A stretch of DNA of 64,000 bases from Clostridia bacterium (GTDB lineage Bacteria > Bacillota > Clostridia > Christensenellales > Aristaeellaceae), in NCBI GenBank assembly GCA_017936765.1, contig JAGBEX010000012.1:23894-87893 (forward strand), given 5' to 3'. Below, one piece after another: positions 49,954 to 58,582 of this stretch; position 1 is the first letter of the stretch, and each line of letters opens with the position of its first letter. The notes beneath the pieces were generated by a model that ran no database searches, was not told where the DNA came from, and worked only from the letters and a program-made list of their open reading frames with translations. The position numbers were made by a program, and so were the translations under genes.

Positions 49954-51084
49954 TCATGACTCATCGTCCTCAATAGAAGTTTTTTCCCTTAGAAAGGCCA
50001 TTGCAATAAGGAAAAGAATGCTGCCCATACTGATGAACGTACCGCAACGTCTAATCTGAAGCACGGAATCTGTTAATGTAATTCGCAAAGCATACCAATC
50101 ATCTGCTGCACGTGCAAATGCATCGATATAGCTTCTCAAACTGGATAGATTCTCAGGAATCCATTCGCTGAAAACATATACCGGAGCTATAGCAAGCTGA
50201 AGTGTGGCATACGCGATCAACACCCATAGGCCATAGGTAACAAGACACTGTATGCCCAGCATCACAGAGGGATAGATCATACGGCTGCTGTATACATGTG
50301 TGTAACGATCTTGCCATTTGTGTATAGTTACTTTACTGAAACCATTGATCATGCGGAGTGTCCGTCTCAGCAGGAATAACAGAATAGCAACACACAGATA
50401 CCGCACTGGCATACCTGCAATCATACGCTCTCTTTCATGATTGTAGAATGTTCCATCGGGAAAATAACGCTTCGCGGTATTCTCAAACTGGCTCTCCCTC
50501 TCGTTCAAACCGGAGAGGATCTGGATAGCGGGTTGCACCTGCATATGGAATGCTGTCTGCAGTGGAATGTAGAGCATACTTTGCTGAGGTAGCCCCAGCG
50601 TCTTTGGGGTATCGGTGATGCCGATGACGCAGAAGGATGTCTCATTCAGCAGGATCTCATTTCCGACAGCGTGGATATCCCCCCACAACGTATAGGCCAG
50701 ATCAGTGCTAATGATTGCAACGTGTTCACCAGCGATGACCTCGGCCTCACCAAAGTATCTTCCACATAGCAGGCTATGATGATAAAGATCAAACCATCCT
50801 GGGGCAACACCTGTGATTGCGCAGGTCGTGAATTCACCAGCAGATGTCTGTACCCATCCGTTGGTTGAGAAGATAGATGCAGATAACTGAGCATCTGGCA
50901 GTTGTTCCTTCAAATCATCCAGTGCGTTCAGCAGAGAAGTATTGTTTCCCACCTGATCCGAATATGGTGCAGCATACTCCAATAACTCCGCGTTTCCGTA
51001 GAGACCGACTTCACCGATAATGATGCACAGCACTGCAAGGATCAGCAGGAATATACACTGAAGACCGCGCCTCTTTGTTTTCAT
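49954..51084 (-). CDS. MacB-like periplasmic-core permease
   Basis: A 376-residue membrane protein. TM1 is at about 8-28, followed by a MacB-PCD-like extracytoplasmic domain (about 30-225, with 'ITGVAPGWFDLYHHSLLCGRYF' and 'EHVAIISTDLAYTLWGD'). Three helices follow in the C-terminal part. It resembles the permease half of MacAB exporters but has diverged, and the FtsX block is hard to see. No ATPase gene is adjacent. It overlaps the adaptor gene by 4 bases. Confidence 0.75.
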   Translation of the reverse strand: MKTKRRGLQCIFLLILAVLCIIIGEVGLYGNAELLEYAAPYSDQVGNNTSLLNALDDLKEQLPDAQLSASIFSTNGWVQTSAGEFTTCAITGVAPGWFDLYHHSLLCGRYFGEAEVIAGEHVAIISTDLAYTLWGDIHAVGNEILLNETSFCVIGITDTPKTLGLPQQSMLYIPLQTAFHMQVQPAIQILSGLNERESQFENTAKRYFPDGTFYNHERERMIAGMPVRYLCVAILLFLLRRTLRMINGFSKVTIHKWQDRYTHVYSSRMIYPSVMLGIQCLVTYGLWVLIAYATLQLAIAPVYVFSEWIPENLSSLRSYIDAFARAADDWYALRITLTDSVLQIRRCGTFISMGSILFLIAMAFLREKTSIEDDES

Positions 51085-52409
51085 TGTACGTCCCCCATTA
51101 CAGTAGCGCCATCGCTGAGCGGTCTGTCTTCCATGTAGGCGAGCTGAACACGTGTCAGCCTTTCTTTAACTGCCGCCATGCCGTCTGCCTCGTCAATAAC
51201 AGTGACAGACAGCTTTGTCACACTCATTTCAGTACCGCCCAGTGCAGAACTGTTTTCTTCTACCACATACACATATCGGTCATCACCCGTGCCATGAATA
51301 GCACTCACAGGCACCAGTGAGTGTGCTGTATCTGTCTGCAACGCCAAGCTGACTGTGAAATTTTCAGCGCTAAATCGATTGATGGAAACGCCCATCTGCG
51401 CCAGATCATCCGGGATGGCAATATGAGCGTACTCGTCTCCTTTATCATTCACACCAGTGACAAGCACTTCGCTCTTGAAATCGCCCCATTGTGTCATGAT
51501 CATAACTGTTGTTCCGTCAGGAATGATTCGATCCATCTCGTCAATACCAATTTCAATGACCGGCATACTCTCTGCATCTGTTAACGAGTACAGTGGCATG
51601 CTGCCATCATAGCTGCTGCCGGTTCTGACATTGACGGCAGCAATATAGCCATCGCGCGGTGCACATACAGCACTCATGGCGTCGCGTTCAGCATAGAACG
51701 CATTCAGTGCCGCGCCAGTAGAGGTGATGGTATTTAGCGTTTCCTGTTCCCGCACCAAGTACTGACGATCGCTTTCTGTCAGCACATAATCTGCCGAGAC
51801 TCTGTCAAAAGAAGACTTCGCAGACGCTTTATATGTGTAGGCGCTGCGCCATGCGTCAATCGCCTTTGTTGCAGTCTCATCAGCACCTTCTGGATATCCT
51901 TCCTCTGGTACGATTACACCAGCTGGGAGCACACGCTCCATCGCCAAACGCGCTTCGCCTTCATAGATTGTAGCCATCTGCAGAGTCGAATACGCGCTCA
52001 TGTATTCTGTTGCACGGGGGTCGGGGTGATAGTCTGCATATGTCAATTCAAACTCCATTTGAGCGATCAGTGCATTCTGATAGACGACTTCCAACTGGCT
52101 TGCCATTGCCTCCTGATTACTGAAACGCATCGAAAACAAGGTATCGCCTGCTTTCACCTTGTCACCGGGGCGCACACTGGTCTGACTGATGATTACAGGC
52201 TGAGACACCGTATAGCTGAAATCCTCTGCACCGGGATACGTAACCTTACCGGTAAACTGGTAGTGGTGCGTCAGCTTGCCAGTTTTGACTGTGACAAACT
52301 GCACCTTGGGCGTGACAATGGTTTTGATTGTCCCGGAAAAGAACAGACACACCAAGACGATGCACAGCAAAATCAGCATTCCCTTGATTGCAATACTTCT
52401 GGCCTTCAT
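51081..52409 (-). CDS. HlyD-type efflux adaptor (cargo 2)
   Basis: A 442-residue adaptor with one N-terminal TM helix (about 7-28), a lipoyl-like half motif ('QTSVRPGDKVKAGDTLFSM'), an alpha-helical hairpin (about 110-235) and the return motif 'CAPRDGYIAAVNVRTGSSYDG' before barrel domains. It should link a permease to the cell surface, most simply the MacB-like protein encoded next. It follows the MalG-type gene by 12 bases, so it is in the same operon. Confidence 0.85.
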   Translation of the reverse strand: MKARSIAIKGMLILLCIVLVCLFFSGTIKTIVTPKVQFVTVKTGKLTHHYQFTGKVTYPGAEDFSYTVSQPVIISQTSVRPGDKVKAGDTLFSMRFSNQEAMASQLEVVYQNALIAQMEFELTYADYHPDPRATEYMSAYSTLQMATIYEGEARLAMERVLPAGVIVPEEGYPEGADETATKAIDAWRSAYTYKASAKSSFDRVSADYVLTESDRQYLVREQETLNTITSTGAALNAFYAERDAMSAVCAPRDGYIAAVNVRTGSSYDGSMPLYSLTDAESMPVIEIGIDEMDRIIPDGTTVMIMTQWGDFKSEVLVTGVNDKGDEYAHIAIPDDLAQMGVSINRFSAENFTVSLALQTDTAHSLVPVSAIHGTGDDRYVYVVEENSSALGGTEMSVTKLSVTVIDEADGMAAVKERLTRVQLAYMEDRPLSDGATVMGDVQ

Positions 52410-52421
52410 GGTTTACTCTCC

Positions 52422-53300
52422 TTACTTTAGCTCTGTTAGTTGTATGCCGGTCACAATGTCTTCCAGAAAGAAGAGGTAAACGAATAGCGCTGGCAGCATA
52501 TACAGCACTGCACCAGCGAACTCAATACCGGTGGGCATAGCGATCAGCTTATTGAACACGGTACTCAACGGCTGCAGATCATCCCTTGTAGTTAAGAATG
52601 TCATTGGCTGCTCTACCATGTTCCATATATCCGCAAAAGACAGTGCAACAGATGCGCCAATCACCGGTCTGCATGCTGGAAGCGCAATATGCGTATAGCA
52701 ACAGATCGTTCCAGCCCCATCCAGCTGAGCTGCTTCGTACAGCTCATGTGGAATACCTACCATGTACTGGCGAATCAGAAAGACATAGAATGGTGAAAAC
52801 CACATCGGTAGAATCACGGCCCAGACGGTATCTAACAGCTTCATTGTACGGAGCATTAAAATATTCGGAACCATTGTAACCTGAAAAGGAAGCAGCATCA
52901 GCAGAATGAGCATGAAGAAAATCGTACTGCGGCCCTTGAACCGGAATGCGCTGAGAGCATAAGCCAGTGCAGGAATGAACACCGACTGACCCAGAAGAAT
53001 GGTGACGGCATAAAAGCATGAACACACAAAGCGCTGCAGAATGCCGTTGTCCTCCAGTAGCACGCGGTAATACTGCCCTATGGAAACTACCTGTGGGCTG
53101 AACAGAAGAGGCATCCACTTCTCTTTGTCCAGTGATCCGCGCAGCAGTAGGTGTTCTTTGATCTCCAATGGTGAAAAGAGTGAATACAGGAAGGTTAGAA
53201 TGACAGGCAGCAACAGTATAAGCGCCAGTAAGAACAAGCTGCTATGCAGAAGAAAGCTCTTTGTGCGATGCCGATGTTGACTACGGTTCTTCATGGGCAC
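52422..53300 (-). CDS. MalG-type ABC importer permease
   Basis: A 292-residue carbohydrate-importer permease with six membrane helices. The EAA loop that docks the ATPase is 'YEAAQLDGAGTICCYTHIALPACRPV'-like at about residues 192-217, given here for its key E, A, A and G residues. It lies directly after the MalF-type gene. The partner ATPase is not in the window; a shared MsmX/MsmK-like ATPase may serve it. Confidence 0.9.
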   Translation of the reverse strand: MPMKNRSQHRHRTKSFLLHSSLFLLALILLLPVILTFLYSLFSPLEIKEHLLLRGSLDKEKWMPLLFSPQVVSIGQYYRVLLEDNGILQRFVCSCFYAVTILLGQSVFIPALAYALSAFRFKGRSTIFFMLILLMLLPFQVTMVPNILMLRTMKLLDTVWAVILPMWFSPFYVFLIRQYMVGIPHELYEAAQLDGAGTICCYTHIALPACRPVIGASVALSFADIWNMVEQPMTFLTTRDDLQPLSTVFNKLIAMPTGIEFAGAVLYMLPALFVYLFFLEDIVTGIQLTELK

Positions 53301-54161
53301 TCACTCTCCTTCCACAGCACCAGTGGCAATCTTCTGAACACAAAACAGCATACCAAATAGGACAAACAGGATCAAAGCAAATGTGTATGCAGCGGTCGTC
53401 ACATTCTGATAGTTCAGATTTCCGTACATGTTGTTCATATAGTTCTGCAGCGTATACACTTCAAAGTCTGGATAGGCACCTCCAATGAAGTAAATCTCCT
53501 TGAAAATCTTGAATGCACTGATCCATTCAAGAATAATGACCAAGAAGCATGTCGGTAGAACAGAGGGAAGCGTAATGGAAATCAGCTGGCGGAAGAAACC
53601 CGCTCCCTCGAGTGTGGCGAACTCATAATATGCTTGCGGGATCGCTTGCATGGCGCTCAGAAATATGATCACAGCAAAGCCAAGGTTCTTCCAGATAAAC
53701 AGGAGCACCACCGGCAGGCGGAGTGCCTGCCCGGAGAGAAAATCAATTCTCTCCAGGCCAAGCACGGATACCAGCCGATTGATCGGTCCGCCATAATCGA
53801 ACAGCAGCAGCCAAATCAGAATGATTGCAGAGGACGGCATGATATACGGGAGCAGAATCATACTGCGCAGCGTCTTTGCACCCGATGAAAGTTTGCGCAG
53901 CAACTCGGCGATTACAAAACTCAACAGCCACACGGTGGGTGCGCACAGTAGCGAAAGAATCAGGGAGTTCTTAAGCCCCAGCTGAAACATCGGATTTTCC
54001 CATACTGCCGCATAGTTTGTAAAGCCAACAAATCCTGCCTGCGCCCTTCCGTCAGTGAAGGAGTAATATGCTCCGCCAAGGAAGGGAACTACGTAGAACA
54101 GCAGCACCCCCAGGAGCCCTGGAATCAGGAACAGCAACAGACTTTTCTTGTGTTGGAACAT
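53301..54161 (-). CDS. MalF-type ABC importer permease
   Basis: A 286-residue permease with six membrane helices and the EAA-loop equivalent 'YEFATLEGAGFFRQL' (about 178-192). In this class the MalF and MalG subunits form the channel for oligosaccharide uptake. It follows the solute-binding gene after 37 bases and abuts the MalG-type gene without a gap. Confidence 0.9.
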   Translation of the reverse strand: MFQHKKSLLLFLIPGLLGVLLFYVVPFLGGAYYSFTDGRAQAGFVGFTNYAAVWENPMFQLGLKNSLILSLLCAPTVWLLSFVIAELLRKLSSGAKTLRSMILLPYIMPSSAIILIWLLLFDYGGPINRLVSVLGLERIDFLSGQALRLPVVLLFIWKNLGFAVIIFLSAMQAIPQAYYEFATLEGAGFFRQLISITLPSVLPTCFLVIILEWISAFKIFKEIYFIGGAYPDFEVYTLQNYMNNMYGNLNYQNVTTAAYTFALILFVLFGMLFCVQKIATGAVEGE

Positions 54162-54198
54162 ATGATCTCCCTCAATTTCAGCGCAAGTTGCTTGCTTA

Positions 54199-56460
54199 TT
54201 ACTGCACCTCGTAATACATCATCATGACACGACGATCCAACTCTGCGATTACCTGATCCAGTGTCGCAGTCCCGTCAAAATAGCGCATCAGGATATCCGT
54301 AGCCCCCAGAACTTCTGTGACATCCCATACCAAAGCGCCGTTTTTGAAACTCATATATTCAGCAATAGCGCGGTACTCTGCGATATCTTCCGCTGAACAG
54401 ATGTAGCGGTTTTCCGTAAGTACCGCAAGCGCCGCTTCGGCCTGTGCAATGGCATCCTCGTGGTATGTAATCTTGTCAAGACGTATCGCGTATTCGTCCG
54501 GGTACTCTACAGCGTAATCATCGCTGACCTGCGCAAGGAAAGCCTGCTCCTGTGCGATCGTGCTCCGACTCAGAGCGATCTGGTCATTGTGCATCTGAAG
54601 ATCAGCCTGATATGACGGTTGCTCAATCAGTACGTTATAATCAGGATAGAGAAGATAGCGCGATTCATGACTGATATTCTCGCTGTAGAACTCCATGAAA
54701 ACGAGTGCTTCATCATACTGTGGAGTATTCGGGTTAATGATGAAGTAGTCCAAGCTGGCATTGAGTACCGCTTGTTCCCCGGATTCAAACACGGGCGGAA
54801 GCACACATATTTCACCAGCATGACTTCGATTGACAGAACGCCTGAAAGGAGAAATACTGTTACTGGTGTTAAAGATGCTGGGGAGTACATCTGTGTCAAC
54901 ATCATCTTCATACCAGTCTGAAAGAATAACCAGCTGCTCCATCAGACTTCGGAAAACAGGAGTATTGAAGGTAAGCGGTGCGTTATCCGCACCATATGTG
55001 CGAATGTACTGCGCAACGATGTAGGACAGCGTATTGACCTGCTGAGTGCGGATTGTCTGATGTTCATTAAATGTGAATTCCGCGTCTTCTCCATAATACA
55101 TGTCGTACCATTGCAGCAACAGGTCGCAGTATTCTTGCATCGTCTCAGGCGCTTCACCCAAGCCAGAGGCATCCAGCAGGTCAGGGCGAACAGTCCAGAA
55201 GTCAGGCCAAAGATCCGCAGGATATCCAAGAAGTACGCCATTCTGCATCAGGAGCTCTTGAATCTGAGGATACATCGAAAGCACATTGTTCTGAAGCCGA
55301 TCAGACTTAATCGGTGCAGCAAAGCCACGGTTGAAGATCTCTTCGCTGTCAATCAGATAGGTGTGCATCAGAAAAATGTCGATGCTGGAATCCTTTGACA
55401 GGTTTTCCGTGGTGAGCCTTTCAAGCGGTTCTTCATCAGGCACGATATAAACATCAATCAGGATTTCAGGATGCTCAAGCCTGAACAAATTCAACAGTTG
55501 CGAATCAAGGCTGTTACTGTCCACCCAAATCGTTAGAACGTCTTTATTGCCATCGTCAGCATTGACATCATCTGTATGACAGACATACATACCCGTATCT
55601 GCCAATGCAATGTAAGAATCTTGCCACATCGCTGCGTATGATGTGCTGAGTGCTCCATCAAACGGAACACGGTCAATTACCTCCGATTCTCTGCCATATC
55701 GCATCAGCCGTGCCCCTGAAAGATAATACAGGGCATCATGTGCCGTATCGTAAATAACCTTTCCATCATCCACGCCCGGTAGTGTTGCAGCTGTATCGAT
55801 TATTTTCTCGCTATTTGCATCATACACCAGCACGTTACTGGTGTTTGCATCAAGAACCAAGAGTTGCTCATCGCGATAAGTACTGATCTCCATGAGTTCA
55901 AGGCCGGGCAGATTGATCTGTTTACATGTGCCATCAGTCATTGAAAAACGATACATTTCCAAACTGCCATATGTAACAGGATCCATCGAAAGAAGGTATA
56001 GATAGTCATCCATGACTACCACGGAGCTGAAGATCACATACCGGCGGTTAGGATTTCCATACTCCTTTCCAATATTTGATATATCCAAATGGACGAACTC
56101 TGAGAGTTGACCATCCTTAACTTCATACAGAATTCCCACAAACGGGTTCAAAAGATAGAGTGTTGCATCATTCCCAGTAAGCTTCAGCCAATTCCAATCA
56201 TTCTTATTGATTTCTGGGTAAGCAGACAAGTCTACCACACATACCGGTTTATTCCCAGGTGCTGAAAAGGCCACAATCTCTCCTTTGCTGATTGCAAATA
56301 GTGTGTCCTGCACCACATATGCACTGGTTACGACGGGAGGATATGTTTCCTTTGAAACAAAATCTTTATGGAGCGGTTCCGCCGCAAGCGCTGTGATTGA
56401 TACACAACAAAGTACTGCCACAGTCAGCAGAAGGAAAAAGATAGGCGACTTTTTGTTCAT
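54199..56460 (-). CDS. Secreted protein: propeller-like domain fused to solute-binding domain
   Basis: A 753-residue exported protein. After the signal peptide ('ITALA-AE') residues about 30-300 contain repeated strand groups ('DDYLYLLSMDP', 'REQLLVLDANT'-like units, 'YDTAHDALYYLSG') that suggest a beta-propeller. From about 315 a type-1 solute-binding domain follows ('LTIWVDSNSLDSQLLNLF', 'SIDIFLMHTYLID'). No lipobox Cys is present. The start at 56460 has AAAGGAG. It heads the operon with the MalF/MalG genes and may sense and deliver a ligand. Confidence 0.82.
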   Translation of the reverse strand: MNKKSPIFFLLLTVAVLCCVSITALAAEPLHKDFVSKETYPPVVTSAYVVQDTLFAISKGEIVAFSAPGNKPVCVVDLSAYPEINKNDWNWLKLTGNDATLYLLNPFVGILYEVKDGQLSEFVHLDISNIGKEYGNPNRRYVIFSSVVVMDDYLYLLSMDPVTYGSLEMYRFSMTDGTCKQINLPGLELMEISTYRDEQLLVLDANTSNVLVYDANSEKIIDTAATLPGVDDGKVIYDTAHDALYYLSGARLMRYGRESEVIDRVPFDGALSTSYAAMWQDSYIALADTGMYVCHTDDVNADDGNKDVLTIWVDSNSLDSQLLNLFRLEHPEILIDVYIVPDEEPLERLTTENLSKDSSIDIFLMHTYLIDSEEIFNRGFAAPIKSDRLQNNVLSMYPQIQELLMQNGVLLGYPADLWPDFWTVRPDLLDASGLGEAPETMQEYCDLLLQWYDMYYGEDAEFTFNEHQTIRTQQVNTLSYIVAQYIRTYGADNAPLTFNTPVFRSLMEQLVILSDWYEDDVDTDVLPSIFNTSNSISPFRRSVNRSHAGEICVLPPVFESGEQAVLNASLDYFIINPNTPQYDEALVFMEFYSENISHESRYLLYPDYNVLIEQPSYQADLQMHNDQIALSRSTIAQEQAFLAQVSDDYAVEYPDEYAIRLDKITYHEDAIAQAEAALAVLTENRYICSAEDIAEYRAIAEYMSFKNGALVWDVTEVLGATDILMRYFDGTATLDQVIAELDRRVMMMYYEVQ

Positions 56461-56528
56461 GTTTTTCGCTCCTTTACCTATATTCAATCTGCATGTTGCT
56501 GCAAGCAGATTGGCGTAATGATTGTATT

Positions 56529-56564
56529 GCCCCCTGGTTGTTGGCAAGCCAACGACCAGGGGGC
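56529..56564. other. Very stable 17-bp hairpin
   Basis: Arms 56529-56545 and 56548-56564 pair over 17 bp with one wobble and a 2-base loop. No U-run follows on either strand, so it is more likely an mRNA stability or processing element between the Cys-rich gene and the solute-binding gene than a terminator. Confidence 0.6.
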
Positions 56565-56627
56565 GAAATGGTGTCATACCATTTCTAGGATTTAAGCTTC
56601 ATCACAAACTACTTTTGAGTAGAGTTA

Positions 56628-57137
56628 TCATTCGCCGAGAGAAATGGTTTCGTACTGACCACATACAGTGCAGCGGCCATCTACATAAGTATGCGGCAGC
56701 GTAGAGCCAATCGATACGCCGCAGATTCGGCAGGTAGATTTCTTAGTGCAGGTTGCAGGAGCAAACAGGTGCTGACCAAGATCACCGGTTGTTGCATCAC
56801 AACGGACGCAGGTCTTGGGAGCCACACAGGTAGCTGCGGCGTAGCTATGTCCCAGTGCAGCGCCATCCGTGGTATTACACCCAAACCTGCAGGTAGCAGG
56901 TTCTTCGCAAGTTGCGGGCAAAAAATCGTGCGGGATAGGAGCCACCGTGCGACGCTGGTGCGAACTGCACACATTAGAATCGCACGCTCTCACTTGGCGA
57001 CCAGGCGTCGTACAGGTAGGCATGACTTCCCAATCCCATTCATCCGGCCAGACATGCACATGCGCGGCAAAAGCACTGGACATCAGCATGGTCATCATCA
57101 TAACAGCAGCAACAAATGCGAACAGCATTTTCTTCAT
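56628..57137 (-). CDS. Secreted cysteine-rich repeat protein
   Basis: A 169-residue exported protein with signal peptide ('SSAFA-AH') and four degenerate units of about 22-30 residues with a 'ATC..P.TC..C...G..LGH.Y' pattern. The paired CxxC motifs and His residues could bind zinc or form disulfides. Similar repeats occur in large clostridial surface proteins. AAGGAGAT precedes the ATG. It sits just upstream of the transporter operon. Confidence 0.82.
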   Translation of the reverse strand: MKKMLFAFVAAVMMMTMLMSSAFAAHVHVWPDEWDWEVMPTCTTPGRQVRACDSNVCSSHQRRTVAPIPHDFLPATCEEPATCRFGCNTTDGAALGHSYAAATCVAPKTCVRCDATTGDLGQHLFAPATCTKKSTCRICGVSIGSTLPHTYVDGRCTVCGQYETISLGE

Positions 57138-57183
57138 AGTTCATATCTCCTTCTAAGATGTAGCTATAATGAAAACAAACCTC

Positions 57184-57284
57184 TTGCGTTGACACAAAAA
57201 TCATGATATACTTAGGTTGTCCTTGTAAGAACTCATCGATATACGATGAGACAGCTGGCAGGCTTTCGTTACAAGGACTTTTTT
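57184..57284 (+). ncRNA. Candidate stand-alone small RNA with own promoter and terminator
   Basis: TTGCGT (57184-57189), 17 bases, and an extended -10 (TGA then TATACT, 57207-57212) predict a start near 57219. From there GTCCTTGTAA (57219-57228) pairs with TTACAAGGAC (57269-57278), enclosing a perfect CTCATCG/CGATGAG hairpin (57232-57250); six T follow (57279-57284). The ~66-base RNA would be on the opposite strand to its neighbours. No open frame is seen. Bases 57285-57462 hold no gene. Confidence 0.6.
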
Positions 57285-57452
57285 ATTGGGATCTCTGCAA
57301 TGCCACTGCATTAGCAACACCTCCTTTCACTTATATACACAAATGACAGAGAAAAGTGTGACACAATTTTCGCGTTTTCACAAAATAGTTCTTTCACATG
57401 CGCTCATAAATAGGTTGCCATAAACAGTACTTCTCAGACTGCTAAGAAACCC

Positions 57453-57500
57453 CGCAAAAATAGGCACGAGATTCTCACCAAATTGGTAGAATCCCGTGCC
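57453..57500 (-). terminator. Intrinsic terminator after the second sigma gene
   Basis: An 18/16-base imperfect stem (57463-57480 and 57485-57500) is followed on the minus strand by a U-rich stretch (57462-57453), about 45 bases past the sigma-factor stop. Confidence 0.75.
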
Positions 57501-57544
57501 TTTGTTATTTCGAAATTGCGGTTTTTACAGTTCCCTTTACTTTG

Positions 57545-58105
57545 TCAAGCGTCAGGTTCATCTGTCCCAGATCTGCTACTCATATTTTGTGCGTGTTTCC
57601 GCAGCTTCTTAATAGCCCTATAGCAATATCCGCGCACAGTAACTGGTGAGATATCCATCATTCCGGCTATCGCATTGGTGCTGAAACCTTTGATTTTCAT
57701 GCTAATGCTCGTTCGCTCACGTGATGGTAAGATGGATAGCATTTGCGCAAGATTACCTCGTAGATCTCTCTCTGAATCAGTAAAATAGCTATATCTTAGT
57801 TCGATCTCCTGATATCGGGCAATATCTGATTCATGAATACCATAAAGGTTTACTTGATGTCGATTATTCTTTCGGACAAAATCAACTACCTTATTACGCA
57901 CACAGCGTAACAGGTACGCACGTCTCTTGTTCTCACTCATTCTTTGCAATGCATCAATATTTTGTAGGATCGAGATCCAGCAGTCTCCAACGATGTCTTG
58001 TGCATCTTCTGCATTTCGAATGAAATGGTAAGCCGTGCGTATCATTTCCTTTTGGTATCTGATGTATATCTGGGTTGCAAAAGAATCGAAATCGGTCGCA
58101 GTCAT
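57545..58105 (-). CDS. ECF-type RNA polymerase sigma factor
   Basis: A 186-residue sigma factor with region 2 (about 5-80, 'AEDAQDIVGDCWISILQNI') and region 4 (about 120-175, 'LPSRERTSISMKIKGFSTNAIA' split around the helix-turn-helix and 'ISPVTVRGYCYRAIKKL'). The Met at 58105 starts 8 bases after the previous stop; the longer frame from GTG 58165 overlaps that gene. Its target promoters are unknown. No anti-sigma gene follows it directly. Confidence 0.88.
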   Translation of the reverse strand: MTATDFDSFATQIYIRYQKEMIRTAYHFIRNAEDAQDIVGDCWISILQNIDALQRMSENKRRAYLLRCVRNKVVDFVRKNNRHQVNLYGIHESDIARYQEIELRYSYFTDSERDLRGNLAQMLSILPSRERTSISMKIKGFSTNAIAGMMDISPVTVRGYCYRAIKKLRKHAQNMSSRSGTDEPDA

Positions 58106-58112
58106 TCCGATT

Positions 58113-58517
58113 TCAGTATGTCTTTTCTGAAGAATACTTGGTAATCGTGTCAACCGTCTGAGCACTACTGTTCTTCACAATTGTGTAAGACCTTAAGCGG
58201 TATGTTCCCGAACTAACAGAAGTGCTTAACATCAATTGACGATCAGACCCTGTTACCGATTCGACAGTAGTCCAACCACCTTGATCGTTTTTCTTTTGCA
58301 ACACTAATGTCGTTGTACTGCTGTATCCGACATCAACACTGACGCGCACACTCCCAGTAGCAGTTCCGCCCGAAAGCGTTAGCGATACTTGAGCACTATT
58401 GCCAGTCACTGCGTATGGATATACGCAATCATCTGAGGCATCAGTCTCTGCATTCGCTGTAATCAACATCAAACATGCAACAGTAAAAAGAGCAACAGTA
58501 AGGACGAACTTCTTCAT
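58113..58517 (-). CDS. Small secreted beta-rich protein
   Basis: A 134-residue exported protein with signal peptide (1-23, 'ITANA-ET'). The rest is Ser/Thr-rich with an Ig-like strand pattern ('VSLTLSGGTATGSVRVSVDV', 'TTTLVLQKKNDQGGWTTVESV'). AGGAGG lies 8 bases before the ATG at 58517. It lies between the anti-sigma-like gene and the second sigma gene. Function is unknown. Confidence 0.72.
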   Translation of the reverse strand: MKKFVLTVALFTVACLMLITANAETDASDDCVYPYAVTGNSAQVSLTLSGGTATGSVRVSVDVGYSSTTTLVLQKKNDQGGWTTVESVTGSDRQLMLSTSVSSGTYRLRSYTIVKNSSAQTVDTITKYSSEKTY

Positions 58518-58582
58518 ACAAAAACCTCCTAGTTGGTGTTCGTATATAAACACAAACCAGGAGGTTGAATTGTGACAACAAC

